Assembly (NCBI GenBank): GCA_937906795.1
Contig: CALCUQ010000218.1
Location: 1 to 7,483, forward strand
DNA: 7,483 nt
Direction of reading: 5' to 3'
Source: an uncultured Bacteroidales bacterium
GTDB lineage: Bacteria; Bacteroidota; Bacteroidia; Bacteroidales; UBA932
In this document: positions 1-6,563 of the stretch, one piece after another
How positions within the stretch are numbered: the first letter of the stretch is position 1
Layout: each line of letters starts with the position of its first letter
Position numbers and translations under genes: made by a program
Notes under the pieces: model-generated
Told to the model about the DNA's origin: nothing
The model's input: the letters and a program-made list of their open reading frames with translations, nothing else
The model's database searches: none

Positions 1-2
1 CC

Positions 3-236
3 TTGTGCCAGAGGATGGATGAGATATTTGTTGTTGTAAGCAATACTCCTGAATCATTCCATGATTTTGCTCAAGCTTTGGTTGATCTTGGCATTGACAA
101 TGCCATCTATATTGTTGGTGGTGAGTATGCCAAAGGATGGTACCGAAACCAAAATGGTGAATTTACAGACTTTTCCAAAGCCAGAAGAGACAGATACAGG
201 AATGAAAACTACATAGTTTGGAGGAGGAAAATGTAG
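3..236 (+). CDS. Phosphodiester glycosidase (NAGPA-like) family protein, C-terminal fragment cut by window edge
   Basis: The reading frame is open to the left edge and ends at TAG 234-236, so only the last 77 or so codons are present. The TTG at position 3 is probably an internal Leu codon, not a start. The visible part reads VVVSNTPESFHDFAQAL, then DLGIDNAIYIVGG, a GW-containing turn, and a C-terminal NYIVWR. This resembles the end of the NAGPA / phosphodiester glycosidase fold (PF09992), in which a helix described as 'xFAxALxxLGxxNAxxLxGG' precedes the final strands. Such proteins hydrolyse phosphodiester-linked sugars or are exported and uncharacterised in Bacteroidales. The signal peptide and the first catalytic residues would lie outside the window. 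The assignment is from memory of the family pattern. The coding-frame call is stronger than the function. Confidence 0.6.
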   Translation: MCQRMDEIFVVVSNTPESFHDFAQALVDLGIDNAIYIVGGEYAKGWYRNQNGEFTDFSKARRDRYRNENYIVWRRKM

Positions 237-431
237 AAATATATTCTTCACCTGTTTTTCTAATGTTTCCGCAAATTTATCTATTCTTATTTGTTATAAC
301 AACTTTTTAGATTATTTTCGCCAATAGTTTTATTATTTGCAAACTTATTATTTTTAGGTTTTATGACAATTAAGTTTTTAATCATTGAAAGTAACTCAAA
401 ATCAAACTTCCAATTATGCTGTGTATGTTAG
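237..431. other. AT-rich intergenic stretch, no gene supported
   Basis: About 195 bp of very AT-rich sequence separates the glycosidase stop from the first open codon of the fimbrillin-like remnant. The only ATG-led frame that runs into the remnant frame (363-431, 22 codons, ending TAG at 429-431) encodes nothing resembling a lipoprotein signal. I found no convincing Bacteroidales promoter (TTTG near -33 with TAnnTTTG near -7). The stretch contains a 12-bp perfect palindrome at 291-302. It probably includes the junction where the 5' portion of the downstream gene was lost. Confidence 0.5.
291..302. repeat. 12-bp perfect palindrome TTGTTATAACAA
   Basis: TTGTTATAACAA equals its own reverse complement. 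The flanking bases (T on the left, C on the right) do not extend the symmetry. It could be a small operator or simply chance in AT-rich DNA. No gene start follows closely enough to decide. Confidence 0.35.
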
Positions 432-1031
432 GGTAATAGTCCAAAGAGAATATATCCCTTCAAAAATAGCAAGGTTTCTCTTCCTAGCGAGGCATTTGAT
501 GGTACAATAATCAATAATCCTACTTCATCACAGATGTCATCGGGAATAAGTTTATACCAGTTTGAAAATATGCAGGGAACACTTATGCCAAATAATGGAG
601 ACCAGAAAGCAAAGGTATGGCCAGAGAGTTCTGAGTATTTTAAAATATGCAGTTATGTTCAGATGGAAGCCTCTTATTCATCACCTCGCAAAAGAGGTAA
701 CATCACATATAGATTCTACCTTGGCAAGGATATGACCTCTAACTTTGATGTAATTAGAAACACCCAACATAATCTAACTGTCTATTTTAAGGGTGACGGA
801 GCAGTAGATGAAAATACTTGGAGAGTAGATAACAGTGATATTGTGGATCTCGTCACATCCATATCTTTATTGCCATCTTCAATTAAGTTTACCTCTTTAG
901 GAGATACCAAACAGGTTACTGCAACAATACTTCCTGTCTCTGCTGCTAACAAGACACTTAATTGGACATCCTCAAATGCAGCGGTTGCTAAGGTGAGTTC
1001 ATCTGGTGTAGTAACAGCTGTGGGAGATGGT

Positions 1032-1043
1032 ACTGTACTATAA
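1032..1043 (+). other. Frameshift site in the pseudogene (one base missing)
   Basis: In frame 3 repeat one reads VTAVGDGT then VL and stops at TAA 1041-1043. From 1034 in frame 2 the sequence reads CTITATSTDGSNVSSS, the exact expected continuation of a Big_2 repeat. Adding one T beside position 1034 would restore GDGTCTITATS. A sequencing or assembly indel would look the same. Confidence 0.85.
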
Positions 1044-1726
1044 CTGCAACCAGTACAGATGGATCCAATGTATCATCATCTATAAGTGTTACTGTTGACA
1101 GTAATGTATATGTAACAGGAGTATCAGTATCTCCATCTTCGCTATCTTTATTTACTGGAGAGACATATTCACTCTCAGCGAATATTACCCCAAGCAATGC
1201 CACTAACAAGTCTATAACATGGAGCAGCTCAAATACCAATATTGCTACAGTTGATGCAAATGGTAAGGTGACGGCTAAGAGTGCTGGTTCTTGTACCATA
1301 TATGCAACAAGTACAGAAGACAGTTCAAAGAAAGGACAATGTAGTGTAACCGTTTCTGATAAACAGTTTACAATTTCACCCACAAGCAAGGCAATGAATG
1401 TCGGAGAAACTTTCACTATAACTTATTCTGCCAATCCTTCAGCAACACCTACATTTATCAGCAATAATACTTCTGTAGTCACAGTTGATGCTAATGGCAT
1501 GGTAACCGCCAAGGCAAATGGTTCTGCAACTATAACAGCCGTTGCCAATGGTATAACACGAACATGTAGTGTATCTGTTACTAATCCTCAGATTTCCTTT
1601 AATGGTTCCAGCCGAACTATGTATGATGGAGAACAGGTAACTCTTACTTTTGCTACGCTAGTTCCATCTAATGCCTCAGTTGCTGCTACTGCCAGCAATA
1701 GTAATGTAGAAGTAATTTCCGCTTCA

Positions 1727-1729
1727 TAA
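1727..1729 (+). other. In-frame nonsense codon (TAA) in the pseudogene
   Basis: The frame reads EVISAS, TAA, SGVVVKAK and continues open to 2848 in the same frame. A single base change (TCA to TAA) would account for it, giving SASSSGVVVKAK as in neighbouring repeats. Being independent of the frameshift, it supports real decay rather than one isolated read error. Confidence 0.85.
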
Positions 1730-2866
1730 TCGGGTGTAGTTGTTAAAGCAAAGACACCATGTGCTTGTACAATTACAGCTACAGCAGGAAGTGTATCAGA
1801 TACCTATATAATCAATGTGCAGAAATTGACTATTACTGCTCACGAGAGTTCATTTGTAGGGTATCATCACTTTAACCACACTATTGGTTACACCATTTCT
1901 CCATCACATGCATCATCTTTAGGAGTGACTCTTACACCTGATGCAACAGCTAGCAGTCATGTCTTGTTCCCGACAGAAAACATTGTACAATTCAAATCTG
2001 TACCATCAGGCTCGCCTACAATGACAATGAATGTTGCTGTTAATGGAAGAAGTGATGTATCAACCAACGTTTCCTTTACCATTGAAGAAGCATCAATTGC
2101 AGATAACATTAAAGTTAATGTTAATAGAGGTTATAATCAGGTTCAAAAGGATTTAGAGCTAAGAATTGCGCCACATGCTACTATGAACTATACGATATCA
2201 CCTGATGTAAGCAACTCCCTCCAAAGTGCTGTCGGGAATAATATTACCATAAATCTTGGTGCATCAACCGCCACTTTTGCAAACCCTTGTGGAGCAAATG
2301 GTCTGTATCATTTGGTGGTAAATTCAACAGGAGATGATGGACAGCCAATAACACTTAACTGCGATATTGAAGTCTATGAAACTATTTACCTTGTCGGTGT
2401 AAGTAAGACAGAAGATAAAATGAATCTCAACAACCAGGATAGCGTTTACAACGTAAGATATAGTAATGAGATTTTAGCCAAATGGTTAACTCATCCAAAT
2501 TCATATTTCTATTCAAATGGCATTGTTGATGATATTACTATTCCATTCATGTATGACGGAATTAGATATGAAGATGTTCATACGGGGAAATACATAGATA
2601 ATGACTTTGAATTTGTTAAGGGGGAAATTTATGAAATGGTCCTTAATGGGGGAACCATAACCTTTAATGGCAATAATTTACCACAATATTACCACGAATT
2701 CTTCTACTTGGAACCAACAGACAGCAACCCTTGGCAAATAAATGTCAAAGACGGAAAATATTTCTACGTATACTCAAGGAACTTCTTATCCGGTTTTTTT
2801 AATAACGCTTCACCAGATTGGAAGAAAATATTTGATTATGTGTACTAAACCATTTAGGTCCTAAAT

Positions 2867-2911
2867 TAAAAATAAGAATCAACGGTCAGTGGCCGTTGAT
2901 TCTTATTTTTA
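2867..2911. terminator. Bidirectional intrinsic terminator between convergent genes
   Basis: A perfect 19-bp stem pairs 2867-2885 with 2893-2911. The outer arm is TAAAAATAAGAATCA and the inner end is ACGG/CCGT. The loop is TCAGTGG, and part of it can pair further (GGTC with GGCC). The AT-rich outer ends give a run of T on both strands (2906-2910 on plus; the complement of the 2868-2872 A run on minus), so it can end transcripts from either side. It lies 18 nt after the pseudogene stop and about 30 nt past the last operon gene. Confidence 0.85.
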
Positions 2912-2941
2912 GAGATTGTAAACTATAATATTAGCGTTCTC

Positions 2942-4306
2942 CTATATCAACTTCAACAATTCCTGAGGCAAGGTTTTATAATCATGATACCAAATAATTC
3001 CAACTCCCAAATCCTTTAAAATATTCTCTTGCTGATTACAATATTCATCTCTTTCCTTCTGAGTATTAAAAGATTCTCCAATACCATCTTTGTCAATAAA
3101 AGCAAAGTGTCTAATGTCAGTATTCCGTTTACTGCCCTCCCCTTTTGCAATATCCAATAACCTACGTAAATTCGGGTCATTCATGGATAATCCTATAAAA
3201 AAACAATTGGTCCTTTGCAGTGCATGCAATTGTTCAACATTTGACCAGTGATACGCCCTACTATATATTTCATGATACTCTTTTTCTGACAATACTATGG
3301 TTGATGATATAGGATTTTTTTGAGTCAATAATCCATGTACATGACAAACTGGAAAACTTACTTCTGGTTCATTATTATCACATACAGAATAATTTCCAAC
3401 TTTTAGTTTGGTCAAGCACTGTTCTATAAGGTCATCATAGTTGTAAGTAATTACTCCTGTTACCAGATTCTTTTTCTTCTTAATTATTTTACAGATAGTC
3501 CTGATAGTATGAGATGTTATTCTCTTTTTTTTCTTATATAGTATTTGATGTATGGCAGCATCCATTTCTGATTTATCATTAAATAAATTTTGGACAAATC
3601 TACCAAGCACTATAGATGAATAACCACCTTCCTTAAATAATTGCTCATAGTGACTACCCTTAAAATTTACGCCCTTTTTATGAGCTTTATCCAATAACTT
3701 TTCCAATAATTCTTTCCAACTTGGTAAGTTTGCACTCATACTCACTCCTGCTCCCAAAAATAAAGTATTGGGGCCTTTTGAAAATACTTGATATGCTTTA
3801 TCAATAATAGGAAGCTTTCCATTATCTATCTTTTCATCGTCATTTATATTTCTACGTTGTTCTGCAACAATACGCAATTCTTCAAACGAATAGACCTTGA
3901 AAAAGCCTTCATTCCCTACATGTAATTCATTTCCATTAAATCTATCAATGAGATTTTCTGGGAAATTGCCCAAATCAAAATAAACAACGATAAAAGTGTA
4001 TCCGCCATCTATAAAATTATTATTGAACTTATCATATAACTTCTTAAGACGATATAATGTATCGGATTGTAGTTTATGTTTTACTTCTACAATGGTTTTA
4101 CGGGGAAATCCCAAAACGCTGCACCCCTGCGGCAAATATAGGTCGGGGATGTAATTTCCACCTGATATATCCTTGGATATATATTGTAGCTCATTCCTTT
4201 CCATATAAACCAACTCATTATCATCACATAATTTTGATATGAAGTCATATACCTTCCCCTCTGCGGCAATGCTATTCAATAATTTATATCTATACAAATC
4301 TCTCAT
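2942..4306 (-). CDS. PD-(D/E)XK nuclease-like domain fused to SIR2-like NADase, probable defence effector
   Basis: This is a 454-residue protein starting at ATG 4304-4306 and ending TAG. Residues 1-150 look like a restriction-endonuclease fold: helix AEGKVYDFISKLC, then IPD (P54, D55), about 18 residues later IVEVK (E74, K76), then strand YTFIVVYF. This spacing fits a PD-(D/E)XK site. Residues 170-454 are SIR2-like (SIR2_2 / PF13289 type): NTLFLGAGVSMS (G185, G187, S189) for NAD binding, PSWKELLEKLL, TYNYDD (N289), CHVHG (H324, presumed catalytic), the W354/QLH359-361 region, IGLSMNDPNLRRLL, and a closing GVGIIWYHDY. All key residues of SIR2 NADases appear present. SIR2 effectors deplete NAD+ during phage infection in Thoeris and DSR systems; that role here is inferred. 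No signal peptide or membrane segment is seen. It is the last gene of the operon, 15 nt after the ATPase gene. Nuclease activity is less certain than the SIR2 call: the first domain could instead bind nucleic acid. An A8 tract lies at codons 259-261. Confidence 0.85.
   Translation of the reverse strand: MRDLYRYKLLNSIAAEGKVYDFISKLCDDNELVYMERNELQYISKDISGGNYIPDLYLPQGCSVLGFPRKTIVEVKHKLQSDTLYRLKKLYDKFNNNFIDGGYTFIVVYFDLGNFPENLIDRFNGNELHVGNEGFFKVYSFEELRIVAEQRRNINDDEKIDNGKLPIIDKAYQVFSKGPNTLFLGAGVSMSANLPSWKELLEKLLDKAHKKGVNFKGSHYEQLFKEGGYSSIVLGRFVQNLFNDKSEMDAAIHQILYKKKKRITSHTIRTICKIIKKKKNLVTGVITYNYDDLIEQCLTKLKVGNYSVCDNNEPEVSFPVCHVHGLLTQKNPISSTIVLSEKEYHEIYSRAYHWSNVEQLHALQRTNCFFIGLSMNDPNLRRLLDIAKGEGSKRNTDIRHFAFIDKDGIGESFNTQKERDEYCNQQENILKDLGVGIIWYHDYKTLPQELLKLI
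3525..3532 (-). other. A8 homopolymer forming an in-frame A AAA AAG slippery heptamer inside the nuclease-SIR2 gene
   Basis: On the coding strand the codons are AAG AAA AAA AAG (K258-K261), placing A AAA AAG in the phase used by -1 frameshifting sites such as that in dnaX. A -1 shift would read GAG AAT AAC and stop at TAA after 11 codons. The product would be about 272 residues, with the nuclease-like domain and the GAGVS loop but without N289 and H324. No stimulatory structure was established, and similar runs occur elsewhere in this AT-rich operon. Confidence 0.3.
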
Positions 4307-4321
4307 AGTTTATAGGATATA

Positions 4322-6520
4322 TTACTTATTACATTTAGAAATATCATTAATATTAACTGTTTGGCGCCAAAATTCTTTCATTGAACTAATTATTCTGGAT
4401 GTTACATTATTATATCTCAATCCAAAATTTCTAGTACCACACGGTTGACATTGAATATAACATCTAAAGAGTTTTGTAATATCCAGAATATTGTATTTTA
4501 TAATTTCACTAGGAAATGTACTACATGCATGACGCTCCAAGTATAGAGAACAATCTGTCAAATGACCCTTTTTAAGTTGTTTGTTAGCTCTCTTAATACA
4601 AATAACATTATCTGTCAGAGTACACAACTCATGCACTAAACTTGCCTTTTTATCACAAAGAATTGTTAAACTAATGTCTCTGATTCTACAAAACTCTACC
4701 ATTGCACTTAGGAACAATGAAGTCTTCTTAAGAAATGGAAAACTATAATCAATTTTTTGAAGATCATTAATAATCAGATTTTTAATCGGTCGCCCTGCAT
4801 ATTTTGCCAAATCCAATTGTTGCTCAAGTACAAAAAAAAGCTCTTCAGCTGAAATACAACCCATTCTAATTCCAAAAAAATGAATATAGTTATAACATTG
4901 CTTGCATTCACCTATATTAAAGTCTTTTATATCACAATTATGAGACAAGGATGGACATAGCATCTGCTTTCTCATTGAATTTATATCCTTATCAAATAGT
5001 AATACTAATGTATGCTCTTTATGTTTCGCTGCATAAAATGTTTTTGCTGTATATAATAATCTCTTAAATGTATTTGGATTACCAATAATTGCAGTAGAAA
5101 GTCTATGGTTTTTGATTAGGCTCTTGTTATTCTCAAAAAGAACATTTTTTAAAATATCTTCATGTGAAGCCAGTTTATTTTGCTTTTGCTCACTTTCCTC
5201 GCTATGAGAACTCTTTTTGCTAAATAAATGAGGATACATATCAGCAAAGTAATTTTCTACAACCTTGTCATTATTTCTGGCAAAATCTTTATAGCTACAA
5301 TCAGTAGTACTCGGTTCTATCTGAGCATTATTCAAATACTCATCAAATGTTTCATCAAATAATCCATTCTGAACAGAAAGTGACAAATATGTCAAATAAT
5401 CTCTTTTCTGCAAGATTCTATGCAAACTAGGGAAAACTTCAATACCAAAATTTCGTTTTTTGTATTGATGCCAGCCAAAAGCCACCGGCTGGAACAAACT
5501 CTTGACAATTGACAATTCAAGATACGCATATTCTTCATAATCATCCACATTATCCCTCATCTTAATTATAACATCAGCATCACACTTGATATTATCAAAT
5601 CTTTCATCAAAAACCAATATTGAAACTGGAGCTATTTTTCTTATTGTGTCTACAAGTTTAGTATACGAGATATTTCTCAAGTTTTCATCACATATATCCG
5701 AAAAACCATCCAATAAAACTACAGGACAGACATACGGATAGTCATTCCTATTATGAACATCTTTGTCTAAAGTCTCTATTACTTCCTGGCATCTCAAATT
5801 AGAAGTTTTTTTCGAATACACTGTTCCTTTTTCCGCATTACTTCCCCAAAAAGTAATGTTTATAAAATTATCCCGGAATATATCTGCATTGTCATATTGA
5901 TTAGGACTAAACACATCATTTTCATAATATTCTGCTACGCTATTATATTTTCTTTTATACAGAAGGTTTACTTTACTATCTGTTGTATCAGTATGTTTAA
6001 AGTGTAAAGCTTTAGTTCTAGTATTATAATAGACTATTCTCTCAGAAATGTATTTATCTATACTACTTGTTAAATCACACGGCTTTTGAGGTCCTCCATT
6101 ACTTGAAAACATCTGCGGAGGAACATCTGTCTTAAATAAACAACTTGCAAAAGTATTACTAAGCCATGGCTTTTCATGAGGGTTGTCAACAGTAATATTA
6201 TCTCTAATAATATTCTCTATTTCTTGGGCAATTACCATATCCAAATACATATTGGACAAATCATCATCTCCCTTATTAAAAGAATAAAATTTAGGCTTTA
6301 AATCCTTCTTAAATCCAGCATTATATAATGATTTGGCTAATCCATGCATAAGTTGGAGGCCAAAAATAGTTTTATGCACTCCTTTTTTACCATATATAGC
6401 TATAACAATACCATTATCGTTTTTATCTGAATTGTTATGTAACTGAATTCCCTCATAAAACAACTGGTCCAGACCTGATATACCGGTTGGAAGTTTCTTA
6501 ATTTTATCTAATATGCACAT
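4322..6520 (-). CDS. Two-domain KaiC/RecA-like ATPase with degenerate P-loops, putative defence sensor or switch
   Basis: This is a 732-residue protein starting at ATG 6518-6520. The start is supported by the KaiC-type opening PTGISGLDQLFYEGI (residues 11-25), which normally lies near the N-terminus. Domain one has strand IVIAIYG, P-loop GKKGVHKT (44-51; K50 and T51 kept, the usual Gly before Lys is H49), Walker B VVLLD (267-271), ILVFDE (301-306), and LELSIVKS...FGWHQYKKRNFGIEVFPS (334-365), which matches the end of KaiC (PF06745) ATPase domains. Walker A to Walker B is about 220 residues against about 90-100 in KaiC, so domain one holds a large insertion. Domain two (about 470-650) repeats the fold: STAIIGNPNTFKR (K486; GKT lost) and LIINDLQKID (582-590). 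Cysteines at 522, 529, 539, 542 and at 687, 691, 694 might bind metal. No membrane segment is seen. KaiC-like proteins act as ATP-driven oligomeric switches. A regulatory or sensing role beside SIR2 effectors is inferred. Domain two may bind but not hydrolyse ATP. Confidence 0.8.
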   Translation of the reverse strand: MCILDKIKKLPTGISGLDQLFYEGIQLHNNSDKNDNGIVIAIYGKKGVHKTIFGLQLMHGLAKSLYNAGFKKDLKPKFYSFNKGDDDLSNMYLDMVIAQEIENIIRDNITVDNPHEKPWLSNTFASCLFKTDVPPQMFSSNGGPQKPCDLTSSIDKYISERIVYYNTRTKALHFKHTDTTDSKVNLLYKRKYNSVAEYYENDVFSPNQYDNADIFRDNFINITFWGSNAEKGTVYSKKTSNLRCQEVIETLDKDVHNRNDYPYVCPVVLLDGFSDICDENLRNISYTKLVDTIRKIAPVSILVFDERFDNIKCDADVIIKMRDNVDDYEEYAYLELSIVKSLFQPVAFGWHQYKKRNFGIEVFPSLHRILQKRDYLTYLSLSVQNGLFDETFDEYLNNAQIEPSTTDCSYKDFARNNDKVVENYFADMYPHLFSKKSSHSEESEQKQNKLASHEDILKNVLFENNKSLIKNHRLSTAIIGNPNTFKRLLYTAKTFYAAKHKEHTLVLLFDKDINSMRKQMLCPSLSHNCDIKDFNIGECKQCYNYIHFFGIRMGCISAEELFFVLEQQLDLAKYAGRPIKNLIINDLQKIDYSFPFLKKTSLFLSAMVEFCRIRDISLTILCDKKASLVHELCTLTDNVICIKRANKQLKKGHLTDCSLYLERHACSTFPSEIIKYNILDITKLFRCYIQCQPCGTRNFGLRYNNVTSRIISSMKEFWRQTVNINDISKCNK

Positions 6521-6524
6521 AATT

Positions 6525-6563
6525 GTTTATTTTAGGTTTATTTTAGGTTTATTTTAGGTTTAT
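6525..6563. repeat. 11-bp tandem repeat, three perfect copies plus a partial, at a gene junction
   Basis: On the plus strand GTTTATTTTAG occurs at 6525-6535, 6536-6546 and 6547-6557, followed by the partial copy GTTTAT (6558-6563). Read on the coding (minus) strand the unit is CTAAAATAAAC. The first unit supplies the last two codons (Leu-Lys) and the TAA stop of the upstream SIR2-like gene. The other two fill most of the 28-nt gap before the ATPase start codon. No Shine-Dalgarno motif is present, so this A-rich leader is the translation-initiation region of the ATPase gene. Confidence 0.9.

Larger units (their letters stand above)
841..1821 (+). repeat. Four tandem Big_2 (bacterial Ig-like) domain repeats inside the pseudogene
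   Basis: The repeats are protein-level units of about 75-90 codons, at roughly 841-1096, 1097-1362, 1363-1584 and 1585-1821. Repeats one and two show the full Big_2 (PF02368) signature: a V(T)SISL/VSPS-type start, then NxTxxWxSSN, an A(K/T)V element, G-V/K-VTA and a closing TITATS / SVTV strand. Repeats three and four are more diverged and lack the central Trp. DNA identity between repeats is low, so they are old duplications, not a recent expansion. Confidence 0.8.
432..2848 (+). pseudogene. Decayed fimbrillin-like (DUF4906) surface protein with Big_2 Ig-like repeats
   Basis: Three open segments belong to one broken gene: 432-1043, then about 1034-1726, then 1730-2848. Segment one (frame 3) carries a DUF4906-like pattern: GISLYQFENMQGT, a CSYVQMEASY strand, ITYRFYLG, and RNTQHNLTVYFKGDG followed by ENTWRVD. 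This is typical of Bacteroidales fimbrillin-related cell-surface lipoproteins. Next come about four Big_2 repeats (841-1821), then about 340 residues of beta-rich sequence that I do not recognise, ending at TAA 2846-2848. A one-base deletion near 1034 shifts the frame, and an in-frame TAA at 1727-1729 interrupts repeat four. The 5' end is missing: no signal peptide, lipobox or N-terminal fimbrillin domain is present, and TAG 429-431 closes the frame. In life such proteins are exported adhesin or pilus-associated components. This copy should not give a functional product. It could be a silent sequence donor, but nothing here proves it. Confidence 0.82.

Noticed and set aside
54..251. Minus-strand 65-codon frame over the glycosidase end
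   Set aside because: The plus strand gives a coherent family-like sequence; this is its shadow.
310..362. Possible Bacteroidales promoter in the AT-rich gap
   Set aside because: ATTATTTG near 335-342 does not match TAnnTTTG and no suitably spaced upstream TTTG box was convincing. The gene downstream is broken.
988..1416. 142-codon minus-strand open frame opposite the Big_2 repeats
   Set aside because: The plus-strand frames here encode clear Big_2 repeats. The minus translation is a hydrophobic shadow without a recognisable family.
1268..1729. Separate small gene of 153 codons
   Set aside because: Its frame continues both upstream (from about 1034) and downstream of the TAA with the same repeat architecture, so it is an internal piece of the pseudogene.
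4057..4269. Short open frames on both strands inside the nuclease-SIR2 gene
   Set aside because: They overlap the conserved nuclease-like domain in other frames and have no motif of their own.
4239..4448. 69-codon plus-strand frame spanning the junction of the two minus-strand genes
   Set aside because: It runs antisense across two real genes, with a composition typical of AT-rich shadow frames.
4436..4461. CX3CX2C motif (C687, C691, C694) in the ATPase protein, as in radical SAM enzymes
   Set aside because: It lies near the C-terminus of a RecA-like protein with no following SAM-barrel sequence. It is at most a metal site.
6525..6563. CRISPR or iteron interpretation of the 11-bp repeats
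   Set aside because: There are no spacers, only three contiguous copies, and no replication gene nearby. A simple tandem repeat explains it.
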